A DNA stretch of 32,609 nt from an uncultured Lachnospiraceae bacterium (GTDB lineage Bacteria; Bacillota; Clostridia; Lachnospirales; Lachnospiraceae), in NCBI GenBank assembly GCA_944383325.1, contig CALWPC010000051.1, forward strand, positions 1-32,609, in the 5' to 3' direction. A program made the position numbers and the translations under genes. The notes beneath the pieces are model-generated. The model was not told the DNA's origin. It ran no database searches and worked only from the letters and a program-made list of their open reading frames with translations. Below, piece after piece: positions 7,007 through 15,839 of the stretch; positions within the stretch are counted from its first letter, which is position 1, and each line of letters starts with the position of its first letter.

Positions 7007-10000
7007 GTGGAACGCTATGAAATACGGGTGAAATATGATGAGATCAATCGGTTGGCTGAGCAAAAACGATACGAAGAAGCAATGCAGATTGCCAATACGG
7101 TTGACTGGGATCGGGCGAAAAATGTAAATATGCTGTGTGTGGCCGGGGAAGTATTCGAGCGATGCGGCTACTTTGAGGACAGTAAGGCGATTTATCTGCG
7201 GGCATATCAGTTTCAGCCCAAAAGCAGAATTATTGTATACCGCCTCGCTGAGTTGTCTATTAAACTTGGAGATTACGAGGACAGTATTCATTATTATAAA
7301 AGCTATGAGGAGATTGCGCCGCAGGATGCAAATTTATATGTTCTGCGATATAAAATCTATCAGGCGCGCGGCGCGGCCAATGAAATTTTAATTCGCATTC
7401 TGCAGGAATTAAAAGATGTCGACTATCATGAACGCTGGGCATATGAGCTGGCGAAGCTGTATGCCGAGTCCGGTCTCATTGACATGTGTGTTGCCGAGTG
7501 CGACGAGATTAATCTCTGGTTTGGAAATGGAAAGTATGTATGTAAAGCGTTACAGTTGAAGAAGCGTTACCAGGCGCTGACGCGGGAACAGCAAAAAAAG
7601 TTGGATGATTTTACGGCGGCCAGACAGCCCAACCGTGCGGCGGAAACAATCGCAGACGGTGAGCGCGCGCGCAGGCTTTGGAAGGAAAAAACAGACGAGT
7701 TTGTGTCTCTCAGGGATGAGCTAGAGGGGCAGGAAGAGTCTCGGGGAAGCGATGCGTCGGTTCAGTCAGAGCAACACAGACAGGAGCGTCCGCGGACGGA
7801 TAAACAGGAACATATGGAGCGCGCGCGAAAGGAAGCGCTTGAAGAAGCACAAAAGGCCCGCGCGGCTCAGCTGCTGCAGGAAGCGGCGGCGGAGGCTCGT
7901 CGGGAGGCCAACCGGCAGGAGCCGCAGCCTGAGAATGACAAGCCCAGTGTGCGCAGAGCGATGCCGGGAGTGGAAGTGACTGCGCCGGCAGAGGAACTGC
8001 AGGTTGTCGGGGTCGCACCCCGCAGGCAAAAACCGCAGACGGGTGCAGAGGAGGGCATCCCTTCGCGGGAGCGTGCGGATAAACTGAAACGACAGGAAGA
8101 TCCGGTCAAACCGGAGACGCCCGTTATGGACATAAAGCCGGAGCCGAACTCAGGGCCGTCCGACGGGGATCTTCTGGCAGAGAGAATTGCCCTGGCATTG
8201 CAGGGAAAGCTCCCTCCTGAGCAGCCGGTCAAAAGAAGCTATGAGGACGATTTTATCCGCGATACCGTCCGTGAAGATGATTATATTGAGCACGGCGTTG
8301 CAGATAAAGATTCGTTTGTGGGAACACTGAGCGAGCAGGATCTGGATCTGTTCGACGATTTTTATGAGGAGAGTGATTCTGCTCAGAAGAGCGCGGACGA
8401 TTCGGACGAGGATGATCTGGAGTTTTTAGACGATGAGTATGACAGCGCGGAAGAAAAATTTGATGAAGAGTATGACGACGATGTGACAGAGGACGACGAG
8501 CAGTCGTTTCAAAAGAAGGAAAGCGCATTCCGAAAAGTATGGCGCAAGACGTCGGACGCACTTCGCAAGGAAAAACCCGTTACGCGCATGGCGAATCAGC
8601 CGGACTATGACGTCCAGATTCAGCCAGTGGTTGTAAATCGCTATGATACATTGAATTTGCAGAAAGAACTGGCGCAGAGTATACGTGATATTTTGGACGC
8701 AACCGAGAAGGATGACGTAGAGAAAACGCTAGAAAATATTAACCGCAGTATGGAGGAGAGCAATATTCCCAGGCTGATCCAGACAAAGCGGTTAAATGTA
8801 CATCCGGAAAGTGAGGATGCACCCGATGAGGAGAAAGCGGGAGAGGCGGAGCCGGAGAATGGCATGACATCTGCAGGTTTTCTGCGCGAAGTTCTGGATG
8901 AGGAATATGACGGGCAGATTCGTCTGCTGATTGATGAGAAGCCTGTTGAGCGGCAAATTACCGGACAGATTAGTCTGGAGCAGCTTTTGGCGGAACAGGA
9001 GAAGACGCAGCTTGAGGATGCGAAAAGGAAAGCGCTTGAACAGGCGGGAGGGTATATCCAGCAGTTGACGGCGGTTGTTCCGTTTATGGAAGATCATGAG
9101 ATTATAGAGATCACCGACGGGGACGCTGAGGATCAGATCCATTCAGACGAGCGCATGGAGTTGGATGAAGCGGCACAGGAGAAACCAGAAGAAGCATTGG
9201 AAGAAGTACGAAGCGAGGTTGACGACATGAAGGAAATCCAGAATGAGGAATTGTATCAGAAGCTTCAGGCACTGTTTGGCATTGATCATCCGACAAGAGA
9301 GCAGATTGCCAGGATGATCGCAGATCTTTCCGGTCTGCTTGTGGAAATGGAATCAGCGCTCGGTGAAGAGTTGGCGGCGCAGGAAGTGGCGGCGACTTTG
9401 GAGCCGGAGGAACCGGAGAGCGAGCCTGCGGCAGAAGAACCGCAGGAGCCGGAGGATGAGGCTGCGGCAGAGGAACTGCAGGAGCCGGAGAACGAGCCCG
9501 TGGCAGAAGCGCCGCAGGAGCCAGAGAATGAGCCTGCGGCAGAAGAACCGCAGGAGCCGGAGAACGAGCCTGCGGCAGAGGAACCGGAAGAGCCGGCAGA
9601 GGCAGAAGTCCTGGAGAGACGCACGGTCAGCGAAGAGCAGAGAAATGTTATGTCCTATTTTATGCAGGTGGACGGCGTAGAGCGTATGATTGTGGACTTT
9701 CTGGAACGTCCCGCGGATCACAGGGAGAACCTGCTGATTACAGGTGTTAAGGGGAGCGGAAAGACCTCGCTTGCCCTACGGCTTGTGAAGGCTGTTTCAC
9801 AGAAAGACGATCCGACAAGCCGACGAATTGCGAAAGTTCCGGCGGCGTCGCTGAATCAAAAACCATTAAAAGCAGTGTTTGAAAAAGTGGGCAGCGGAAC
9901 GCTCATTATTGAAGACGCCGGCCTGCTGTCCGTCGAGGTATGTGAACATTTGGTTCCCCTTCTGGATGCCTATGCAAAAGCGCTCAGGGTGATTCTGGTG

Positions 10001-10363
10001 GGAGAGAAAAGTTCGCTTGATCAGATGATGAAGGAGATCCCGTCTCTGAAAGAGAAGTTTTCTTATCAGTTTGATTTGCCGTCGTATACGAATGATGAGC
10101 TTGTGGAGTTCGGAAAAAGCTATGCATATACGAAAGGCTATGTCATGGATGAGTTAGCGGTTTTGGCGCTTTATACGACGATTGCTGAGGAGAAGAACAG
10201 CGACCGTTCCGTGATGCTTGGCGACATGAAACGTATTATCGATGGCGCAATCGATCGGTGTGAGGAAAAACGGGGCAAAAAGCTGTTTGGCGGGCTGTTT
10301 GGGAAGCATGTCGACGACGAGGGCAATATTATTTTAAAAGAAACCGATTTTGAAGTAGAATAA
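7007..10363 (+). CDS. TPR, acidic low-complexity and C-terminal P-loop ATPase protein, function unknown
   Basis: I do not recognise a named family for this 1118-residue protein. Residues 1-190 are TPR-like helical repeats (YEEAMQIANTVDW, YFEDSKAIYLRAYQFQP, DYEDSIHYYKSYEEIAP), normally a protein-binding surface. Residues 190-440 are charged, coiled-coil-prone and low in complexity. Residues ~446-500 are strongly acidic (runs of Asp and Glu). A 12-residue Glu-Pro repeat occupies ~802-861. The end (~880-1118) is an AAA-type ATPase: Walker A GVKGSGKTS (913-921) and a Walker B-like GTLIIEDAG in which the acidic pair is Glu-Asp (969-970). No signal peptide or membrane segment is visible. The GTG start at 7007 follows TGAGGTG. 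It has its own promoter and terminator, so it is probably monocistronic. A scaffold that recruits partners to an ATPase motor is an inference. Confidence 0.85.
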   Translation: MERYEIRVKYDEINRLAEQKRYEEAMQIANTVDWDRAKNVNMLCVAGEVFERCGYFEDSKAIYLRAYQFQPKSRIIVYRLAELSIKLGDYEDSIHYYKSYEEIAPQDANLYVLRYKIYQARGAANEILIRILQELKDVDYHERWAYELAKLYAESGLIDMCVAECDEINLWFGNGKYVCKALQLKKRYQALTREQQKKLDDFTAARQPNRAAETIADGERARRLWKEKTDEFVSLRDELEGQEESRGSDASVQSEQHRQERPRTDKQEHMERARKEALEEAQKARAAQLLQEAAAEARREANRQEPQPENDKPSVRRAMPGVEVTAPAEELQVVGVAPRRQKPQTGAEEGIPSRERADKLKRQEDPVKPETPVMDIKPEPNSGPSDGDLLAERIALALQGKLPPEQPVKRSYEDDFIRDTVREDDYIEHGVADKDSFVGTLSEQDLDLFDDFYEESDSAQKSADDSDEDDLEFLDDEYDSAEEKFDEEYDDDVTEDDEQSFQKKESAFRKVWRKTSDALRKEKPVTRMANQPDYDVQIQPVVVNRYDTLNLQKELAQSIRDILDATEKDDVEKTLENINRSMEESNIPRLIQTKRLNVHPESEDAPDEEKAGEAEPENGMTSAGFLREVLDEEYDGQIRLLIDEKPVERQITGQISLEQLLAEQEKTQLEDAKRKALEQAGGYIQQLTAVVPFMEDHEIIEITDGDAEDQIHSDERMELDEAAQEKPEEALEEVRSEVDDMKEIQNEELYQKLQALFGIDHPTREQIARMIADLSGLLVEMESALGEELAAQEVAATLEPEEPESEPAAEEPQEPEDEAAAEELQEPENEPVAEAPQEPENEPAAEEPQEPENEPAAEEPEEPAEAEVLERRTVSEEQRNVMSYFMQVDGVERMIVDFLERPADHRENLLITGVKGSGKTSLALRLVKAVSQKDDPTSRRIAKVPAASLNQKPLKAVFEKVGSGTLIIEDAGLLSVEVCEHLVPLLDAYAKALRVILVGEKSSLDQMMKEIPSLKEKFSYQFDLPSYTNDELVEFGKSYAYTKGYVMDELAVLALYTTIAEEKNSDRSVMLGDMKRIIDGAIDRCEEKRGKKLFGGLFGKHVDDEGNIILKETDFEVE
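9410..9589 (+). repeat. five tandem 36-bp coding repeats
   Basis: Inside the TPR-ATPase gene, five in-frame 36-base units encode variants of the 12-mer EPENEPAAEEPQ. The third to fifth copies are nearly identical at DNA level; the first two have diverged (ESEP, EDEA, EELQ). Such a run can expand or contract by slippage without breaking the frame. Confidence 0.9.
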
Positions 10364-10397
10364 TTTGGCCGCTGTGCGGACAAAACAAAACGTGGAC

Positions 10398-10441
10398 GAG
10401 GGGAGAACACTTCCGGACGGAGTGTTTCCCCTCATTTTTTT
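10398..10441 (+). terminator. intrinsic terminator after the TPR-ATPase gene
   Basis: GAGGGGAGAACACT (10398-10411) pairs with AGTGTTTCCCCTC (10421-10433) with one bulged base, and an A plus seven T follow. It begins 35 bases after the stop codon. Confidence 0.9.
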
Positions 10442-10486
10442 ATCTGATATGCCTGTGCAGAATATGATGATATAAAGTGTAAGTAT

Positions 10487-10515
10487 TAGACATGCCGACA
10501 GGACGCAGATATACT
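10487..10515 (+). promoter_or_regulatory. promoter for the acetyltransferase gene
   Basis: TAGACA (10487-10492), 17-base spacer, TATACT (10510-10515), about 54 bases before the acetyltransferase ATG. Both boxes match the consensus at five of six positions. Confidence 0.7.
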
Positions 10516-10568
10516 ATAAGTACAGGAGATGTTTAAGAAATTCGATTTATCAGTGAGAGGTAGATGTT

Positions 10569-11135
10569 ATGGATATACAGGATTTTTTGGAGTATTTAAG
10601 ACAGGGTGGATCTGTTGCGGGCGGTTCGGATGTGCACGGTTGTATGCATCTGCTTGCAAAGGAGGCGCTGCAAATTACTGCAAAGCTTAATAACAGCTAT
10701 CGCAGTCCCGAGGAAATCCGTTGCCTGTTTGCGGAATTGACGGGAAAACCGGTGCCGGAGACGTTTTCGATGTTTCCTCCTTTTTATTCGGAGTGCGGGA
10801 AAAATATTTATGTCGGAGAACATGTTTTTATCAACTGCGGCTGTCATTTCCAGGATCACGGCGGTATTTATATCGGGGACGGGACACTCGTTGGATCATA
10901 TGTAGTAATGGCGACAATTAATCATGGGCAGGCTCCTGCCCGGCGTTCCGATAATCTGCCTGCGCCGATTCATATTGGGAAAAATGTTTGGATAGGTTCG
11001 CACGCGACGATATTGCCCGGAGTGACGATTGGAGATGATGCGATTGTCGCCGCCGGAGCGGTCGTGGCGAAGGATGTCCCGGCAAATACGTTGGTAGGGG
11101 GCGTGCCTGCAAAAATAATTAAAAAAATTAATTAG
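10569..11135 (+). CDS. hexapeptide-repeat sugar O-acetyltransferase (LacA/maltose acetyltransferase family)
   Basis: Transfers acetyl from acetyl-CoA to a sugar hydroxyl; the natural acceptor of this family is often uncertain. The 188-residue length fits LacA/Maa. The N-terminal ~60 residues form the family's helical cap ([14 protein letters not shown]...SPEEIRCLF). The remainder is a left-handed beta-helix of hexapeptide repeats such as [24 protein letters not shown] and AIVAAG. The catalytic His is probably the one in ATINHGQ. The protein ends [12 protein letters not shown], typical of the family. A GAGAGG motif lies upstream. It sits alone between its own promoter and the convergent mecA group. 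Cytoplasmic. Confidence 0.92.
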   Translation: MDIQDFLEYLRQGGSVAGGSDVHGCMHLLAKEALQITAKLNNSYRSPEEIRCLFAELTGKPVPETFSMFPPFYSECGKNIYVGEHVFINCGCHFQDHGGIYIGDGTLVGSYVVMATINHGQAPARRSDNLPAPIHIGKNVWIGSHATILPGVTIGDDAIVAAGAVVAKDVPANTLVGGVPAKIIKKIN

Positions 11136-11185
11136 AAGGAAAGGACTGATTACATGGCGATGGAGCCCGGCGGTCGCTTGGGAGA

Positions 11186-11235
11186 TAAAAAATACCCTGA
11201 CCGTAAGACAGGCGAAATCGTCTTACAGTCAGGGT
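11186..11235 (-). terminator. intrinsic terminator of the mecA-DUF1858 transcript
   Basis: Stem ACCCTGACcGTAAGAC (11194-11209) with GTCTTACaGTCAGGGT (11220-11235): fifteen pairs and one C-A mismatch. Read on the minus strand it is followed by a T-rich run (plus-strand AAAAAAT at 11187-11193), so it terminates the minus-strand genes. No T-run follows on the plus strand, so it serves the acetyltransferase transcript less well. Confidence 0.85.
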
Positions 11236-11258
11236 GCTGTCCGCATAAACGGAAACGG

Positions 11259-11477
11259 TTATGCGTTTGCGCTTTTTGTTTCGAGATATTCATTGAGACG
11301 GGCTTCCAGTGCATCGGCGTCCATGCCGTGTACCATTGCCGCCTCCGCTAGCGTTTCGCCGCTCTGGGACGGGCAAAATACGCAGTGCATCCCCGATGCC
11401 TGCAAGAGACCTGCCATTGCAGGATCGACCTGCAGAATTTCAGCGATAATCATGTCTTTGGTAATCTTTTTGTTCAT
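11259..11477 (-). CDS. DUF1858 domain protein
   Basis: A 72-residue protein beginning MNKKITKDMIIAEILQVDP and containing GMHCVFCPSQSGETLAEAAM. This matches the small DUF1858 family, whose members keep a Cys-x-x-Cys pair (here C32 and C35) and are often described as possible disulfide or hybrid-cluster-associated proteins; no activity is established. GGAGG lies eight bases before the ATG on the minus strand. It is about 40 bases downstream of mecA with no promoter between, so it is probably co-transcribed, and the strong terminator follows it. The paired Cys suggest a redox or metal role, by inference only. Confidence 0.85.
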   Translation of the reverse strand: MNKKITKDMIIAEILQVDPAMAGLLQASGMHCVFCPSQSGETLAEAAMVHGMDADALEARLNEYLETKSANA

Positions 11478-11517
11478 GGGTGTAATCCTCCTTCATTAAG
11501 CAAGCTTATGTGTGCCT

Positions 11518-12261
11518 CTAAATTTGAGCAAGCACCTGAAGCGCGTTATTTTCAAGAATGCAGTCGTAATGTTCTGCAATATGCGCGTCGCTTCCGTCAA
11601 TACTAAGCTGCGGTGTGCCATACTCCGGCAGCATGAAGCAAAAGCGGTTGAATTCCTCGTCGGAATGCGGATTGCGATACATAATGAGTGTATAGTGATC
11701 GCTTCCCGAGGCGCGGTACAGAGAGTTTCTGCCGCGGTAGCGGCCATCAAAGTTCTTTGCAAGCTTCGTCAGACTGTCCATGTCCGAGAAATTTGTGATC
11801 GCCACAGGGCCGTGCGTTTCAAACAAACTCAGTTTATCACTGCGAATATTTTTTGGCGGTGCAATGCGGTCGTAGAAACGCTTCAGAACATCCAACATTT
11901 CTTCCGTGGTGTCTGACGTATGGCGGATGTTGTCCATATCGGACATTACCTCATCTACATCCTCATCAGCTTCAAACGGCGTGAAGCGGGAAAAGCGCGT
12001 GTCGAGCTCTTCCGGATCGGACACCTTGGTAATGTTGAGAATAATGCATTCGCCAGACAGCGGAATCGCTTCGATCATTAACGGAATATCTTCCACAACA
12101 AAGCCATAATCTGCGGCTGCCTGCTGCATCATTTCACGAAACAACATCTTTGCTTTATCTGTTCCGTAAGCCAGTTCGCTGATTTTCAGTTGGCGGTTGG
12201 CCAGGTCTTCTTTGGTCAGAGTGCAGCGAATCTGATTTTCGTTAATCAACTCGATTTTCAT
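11518..12261 (-). CDS. mecA: adaptor protein MecA
   Basis: Adaptor that delivers substrates to the ClpC-ClpP protease and helps ClpC assemble; in Bacillus it controls ComK and also acts against aggregation. The 247-residue protein has the typical MecA N-terminus (MKIELINENQIRCTLTKEDL), an acidic linker (DEDVDEVMSDMDNIR), and a C-terminal ClpC-binding domain. The ATG at 12261 is chosen over a GTG nine bases upstream, because that GTG lies within the ribosome binding site GAGGTGA. A 35-codon upstream ORF ends in the same GAGGTGA, so mecA translation may depend on it. A near-consensus promoter lies further upstream. Confidence 0.93.
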   Translation of the reverse strand: MKIELINENQIRCTLTKEDLANRQLKISELAYGTDKAKMLFREMMQQAAADYGFVVEDIPLMIEAIPLSGECIILNITKVSDPEELDTRFSRFTPFEADEDVDEVMSDMDNIRHTSDTTEEMLDVLKRFYDRIAPPKNIRSDKLSLFETHGPVAITNFSDMDSLTKLAKNFDGRYRGRNSLYRASGSDHYTLIMYRNPHSDEEFNRFCFMLPEYGTPQLSIDGSDAHIAEHYDCILENNALQVLAQI

Positions 12262-12266
12262 ATCTA

Positions 12267-12374
12267 TCACCTCGATTTCCGGTTTATTACTGTTTGGTGT
12301 ACTGCAAAACCGAAATACAAATGGTCATAATTCCGTCTCTTATAGTATATGTCAAAGGCAAAGTTTTCTCTCAT
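12267..12374 (-). CDS. candidate 35-residue leader peptide or small protein upstream of mecA
   Basis: ATG at 12374, stop TGA at 12269-12267. AGGAG (12383-12387, minus strand) is eight bases before the ATG, an ideal spacing, and the ORF starts about 30 bases after the predicted transcript start. The product begins MRENFAFDIYYKRR and is rich in Tyr, Phe, Arg and Asn; it matches no family I know. Its stop codon lies within the mecA ribosome binding site (GAGGTGA), five bases before the mecA ATG, a geometry typical of translational coupling. Too short for coding statistics to prove; the case rests on the promoter, ribosome binding site and overlap. Confidence 0.5.
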   Translation of the reverse strand: MRENFAFDIYYKRRNYDHLYFGFAVHQTVINRKSR

Positions 12375-12411
12375 GGGAACTTCTCCTTTTACATTGTCAT
12401 GGCACAATTAC

Positions 12412-12440
12412 AGTATATACAAAAACGCAACGCTTGTAAA
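12412..12440 (-). promoter_or_regulatory. mecA operon promoter
   Basis: On the minus strand TTTACA (12440-12435), 17 bases, TATACT (12417-12412). Start expected near 12405, giving a leader of about 30 bases before the small ORF and about 145 before mecA. Confidence 0.8.
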
Positions 12441-12736
12441 GATCAGATTATTTCCTGCTTGCATTTTAGTATCAAATAATATATAATAAACAACACAAAC
12501 AATATGTTTGTTTTGCCGAGGGTGGAAAATATATTGCAAAGGGACAGAACCAAGGCGTACTGTTTGCCGGACAAAACAAGTATAGTACATTTGAGGAAGG
12601 ATGGAAATGAGCTGACAATCCGCAATCGGCGCGCAGTGCGCAGGCTGTTCCGTATGACATCGCGGCCAAAAGGTCGTCCGGGTGCTAGAAACAGACGACA
12701 AATGTTCAAAATACATGAAAAGATATGATTCCGACA
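12441..12736. other. intergenic region between divergent promoters, no gene recognised
   Basis: About 300 bases between the mecA promoter and the GH18 promoter. The left part is AT-rich. The right part (about 12630-12690) is GC-richer and holds small hairpins such as GCGC-AGT-GCGC and CGGCC-AAAA-GGTCG. The open frames here have no good ribosome binding site and resemble no family. An untranslated or small-RNA role is possible but unsupported. Confidence 0.5.
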
Positions 12737-12765
12737 TTGTAATATCGATCGTCACGGTGTATAAT
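12737..12765 (+). promoter_or_regulatory. promoter for the GH18 gene
   Basis: TTGTAA (12737-12742), 17-base spacer, perfect TATAAT (12760-12765), about 88 bases before the GH18 ATG. No other clear promoter is seen before sua5, so it may drive the whole group to cwlD. Confidence 0.75.
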
Positions 12766-12852
12766 ACTAATGCTTTTATGAGCGCTCTGGCAGACTGAGT
12801 GGCTGCAGAGTATGTCCAACAGGTAAACAGATCATACGGCGAGGAGGAAATT

Positions 12853-14574
12853 ATGGCAGATCAGCGGAGAAAATTGCATCGGCAGCGCAGCAGGGTCAGG
12901 CGGTTGATTCCGATTGTATTTTTTGTTATACTGATTTTATGTATCAGTCTGGTACTCGGCGTTTTTTTCCGGTACAAACCATCTAATGAGCAATATACAC
13001 TGACAGACTATTATCAGATGCAAGAGGGTGATGTGGCGGTTATCATTGGGGAGGAGGTATCCGAGGAGCACGCCAGACAGATTGGGGATTCCGTTTATCT
13101 TCCGTACACATTGCTGCAGAGCAGCGTAAATGATCGCTTTTACTGGGATGCCAGTCAGAATAAGCTGCTTTATACTACAGCTTCGGAAGTGCTGTCATAT
13201 GATCTGGGAGAGGATGTCATGCTTTTGGATGGCGCCGTGTGGGTATCCCTGGAATTGGTGCAGGTTCATACGCCGATGGAGTGCGAGCAATATGAATCTC
13301 CGGCGCGCGTGGTGATGGATACGCAAGCGCGCGAGGTGACGACGGCTCAGGTAGATTCCGACACGCAGGTGCGTTATCGCGGAGGAATCAAGAGTCCCAT
13401 TCTTACCCAGGTAAAACAGGGCGATACAGTCCGCGTTCTGGAGCATGGTGAGGACTGGACGCAGGTGAGGACGCAGGATGGGTTGGTCGGCTATATACAA
13501 AAGCGTTATCTGACCGACGAGCAGGTCGTTATGCTTGACATCGCCTCGAAGAATGACGGATTCATCAGTCTTGTGCGGGATCACAAAATCTGCATGGTAT
13601 GGCATCAGGTGACATCTGTGGCGCAGAATGATAACATTTCGTCGAGACTGGCGCAGACGAAAGGGATTAATGTAGTATCGCCGACGTGGTTTTATATTGC
13701 GGATGGCAGCGGCTCAATTACTTCTCTCGCAAGCAGCGCTTACGTCGAATATGTACATGGCCTGGGAATGGAAGTATGGGGATTAGTTGATAACTTTACT
13801 ACGCCGGATCTTCCGATGAGCGAGATTCTGGGATCTGCATCGACACGCGCCCATATGATTGATCAGCTTATACAATATGCGACTGAATATTCTCTGGATG
13901 GGATCAATGTTGATTTCGAGGAGTTGGGCGAGGATACGGGAGAGAGTTTTGTACAATTTATCCGCGAACTGGCGCTTCGATGTCATGAGAATAATCTTGT
14001 ATTATCGGTGGACAATCATGTACCCTACCAATTTAACAGCTTTTACAATATGGAAGAACAGTCGGCCTTTGCGGATTATATTATCATGATGTCTTATGAT
14101 GAACATTTGAATGAATCGACAGGGGCGGGCAGCGTCGCGTCCATTGAATATGTGACAACTGCCATAGAGCGCACGCTGCAGCAGGGAGTGCCTGCGGAAA
14201 AGCTGATTAACGCCGTTCCATTTTATACGCGTATCTGGTCGGAGACGCCAATGAGTGCAGAGGAGGCCGCGGCAGCCGCATCCGGAGGGGAGCGGGAATC
14301 GTATACTCTCGGATGGGAAACGCTCGGCATGGCGTCGGCGGCAGAGCAGGTTGCGCAGCACGGAGCGTCGCCGGTATGGGATGATACGTTAAAACAAAAC
14401 TATGCAGAATATACGGTAGACGGAGTGAATTATAAGGTTTGGTTGGAGGACACCCAATCACTGGAAGAGCGCCTGAAAGTAATGCAGGCCAGTGGAGTCG
14501 GCGGGTTTGCCGCATGGAAACTCGGCCTTGAGAGCAGCGATGTGTGGGATGTGATTATCAACTACTATCCTTAA
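12853..14574 (+). CDS. membrane-anchored SH3b and glycoside hydrolase family 18 protein
   Basis: Probable cell-wall or spore-associated glycosidase of the YaaH-like GH18 group. Of 573 residues, 1-17 are basic, 18-39 form a membrane anchor ([20 protein letters not shown]), ~60-130 resemble the copper amine oxidase N-terminal-like stalk domain, ~165-220 are an SH3b domain (VRYRGG...[19 protein letters not shown]), and ~235-573 are the GH18 barrel. The catalytic strand reads [11 protein letters not shown] with D349, D354 and the acid E356; the middle Asp of DxxDxDxE is Asn 352, a change seen in related spore-type enzymes. The ATG at 12853 is preferred over one at 12799 because GAGGAGG precedes it and the anchor then lies near the N-terminus. 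The active site should face outside. metK follows after 41 bases. Confidence 0.9.
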   Translation: MADQRRKLHRQRSRVRRLIPIVFFVILILCISLVLGVFFRYKPSNEQYTLTDYYQMQEGDVAVIIGEEVSEEHARQIGDSVYLPYTLLQSSVNDRFYWDASQNKLLYTTASEVLSYDLGEDVMLLDGAVWVSLELVQVHTPMECEQYESPARVVMDTQAREVTTAQVDSDTQVRYRGGIKSPILTQVKQGDTVRVLEHGEDWTQVRTQDGLVGYIQKRYLTDEQVVMLDIASKNDGFISLVRDHKICMVWHQVTSVAQNDNISSRLAQTKGINVVSPTWFYIADGSGSITSLASSAYVEYVHGLGMEVWGLVDNFTTPDLPMSEILGSASTRAHMIDQLIQYATEYSLDGINVDFEELGEDTGESFVQFIRELALRCHENNLVLSVDNHVPYQFNSFYNMEEQSAFADYIIMMSYDEHLNESTGAGSVASIEYVTTAIERTLQQGVPAEKLINAVPFYTRIWSETPMSAEEAAAAASGGERESYTLGWETLGMASAAEQVAQHGASPVWDDTLKQNYAEYTVDGVNYKVWLEDTQSLEERLKVMQASGVGGFAAWKLGLESSDVWDVIINYYP

Positions 14575-14615
14575 TTTCAATATACGGTTTGATACACATG
14601 GAGGAGGATAAAAGT

Positions 14616-15803
14616 ATGGAGAGACTGATTTTTACATCGGAATCGGTAACAGAAGGACACCCTGACAAGGTGTGCGACCAGGTTTCTGATCGCATTTTGG
14701 ATGCGTTGCTTGAGCAGGATCCAATGAGCCGCGTAGCGTGTGAAACTTGCACAAAGAAAGATTTTATCATGGTTATGGGCGAGGTGACGTCCAAAGCCAA
14801 AGTGGACTATGAGAAAATTATTCGTGACACTGTGCGCGAAATCGGCTATGACAATGATGCGTGCGGCTTTAATGCCGACAGGATTGACGTGCAGATTCAT
14901 CTGGAACAGCAATCTCCGGATATTGCCCGAGGCGTTAATCAGGCGTTGGAGGCGCGGGAAAATGATATGACAGATGCGCAGATGGAGGCGATCGGTGCCG
15001 GCGATCAGGGCATGATGTTTGGGTATGCCACAGATGAGACAGAGGAGTATATGCCATATTCGATTTATTTGGCGCACAGGTTAGCGCGGCAGCTCGCCAA
15101 GGTTCGCAAGGACGGGACACTCCCGTATCTGCGCCCTGACGGAAAGACGCAGGTGAGCGTTGAGTACGATGAAAACGGCCGCCCGGTTCATTTGGAGGCG
15201 ATTGTGCTGTCCACGCAGCATGCGGAAAGCGTATCCCAGACGCAGATTCACCGGGATATTAAAAAATATGTGTTTGATCCGGTGGTGCCGGAAGAGCTTG
15301 TGGATTCCAATACAAAATATTTTATTAATCCTACAGGGCGCTTTGTAATCGGCGGACCGGTGGGAGACAGCGGACTGACCGGGCGCAAGCTGATTGTGGA
15401 CACTTATGGCGGAGTGGCGCGACATGGAGGAGGCGCATTTTCCGGTAAGGATTGTACGAAGGTAGATCGTTCCGCGGCGTATGCGGCCCGTTATGTTGCA
15501 AAAAATATTGTCGCGGCAGGTATGGCAAAACGCTGTGAGATTCAGTTGGCTTATGCCATTGGCGTGGCGCAGCCGATGTCTATCCATGTAGATACCTTTG
15601 GAACCGGAAAGCTTTCTGATCAGAAAATTGTAGAGATTATCCGGGAGAACTTTGATTTGAGGCCGGCCGGAATTATTAAAATGCTTGACCTTAGGCGTCC
15701 AATTTACGGACAAACCGCTGCGTACGGTCATTTCGGAAGAGATGATTTAAAGCTGCCCTGGGAGCGCCTGGATAAAGTAGAGCTTTTGCGTTCTTATATG
15801 TAA
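14616..15803 (+). CDS. metK: S-adenosylmethionine synthetase
   Basis: Makes SAM from methionine and ATP with release of phosphate and pyrophosphate; a tetramer in the cytoplasm. The 395 residues match the family length. Motifs visible: [12 protein letters not shown] (14-25) binding ATP and metal, [12 protein letters not shown] in the middle, and the phosphate loop GGGAFSGKD. The ATG at 14616 is chosen because GGAGGAGG lies nine bases before it; an in-frame ATG at 14598 overlaps that binding site. It sits between a wall hydrolase and a pilin-like gene. No SAM riboswitch fits in the 41-base gap, so expression probably depends on the upstream promoter. Confidence 0.98.
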   Translation: MERLIFTSESVTEGHPDKVCDQVSDRILDALLEQDPMSRVACETCTKKDFIMVMGEVTSKAKVDYEKIIRDTVREIGYDNDACGFNADRIDVQIHLEQQSPDIARGVNQALEARENDMTDAQMEAIGAGDQGMMFGYATDETEEYMPYSIYLAHRLARQLAKVRKDGTLPYLRPDGKTQVSVEYDENGRPVHLEAIVLSTQHAESVSQTQIHRDIKKYVFDPVVPEELVDSNTKYFINPTGRFVIGGPVGDSGLTGRKLIVDTYGGVARHGGGAFSGKDCTKVDRSAAYAARYVAKNIVAAGMAKRCEIQLAYAIGVAQPMSIHVDTFGTGKLSDQKIVEIIRENFDLRPAGIIKMLDLRRPIYGQTAAYGHFGRDDLKLPWERLDKVELLRSYM

Positions 15804-15839
15804 GGCGAATCAGACGGGCGAAATTTGATAAAGGAGAGA

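Noticed and set aside
9286-9721. Long open frames on both strands opposite the Glu-Pro repeats
   Set aside because: They arise because the 36-bp repeat is GC-rich and lacks stops in several frames; products are low-complexity Ser/Gly or Arg-rich.
11154-11351. 65-codon plus-strand ORF after the acetyltransferase gene
   Set aside because: It contains the minus-strand terminator hairpin and overlaps the DUF1858 gene.
12504-12728. 74-codon plus-strand ORF rich in Arg upstream of the GH18 gene
   Set aside because: No ribosome binding site at its start, no similarity to a family, and it runs almost to the GH18 promoter.
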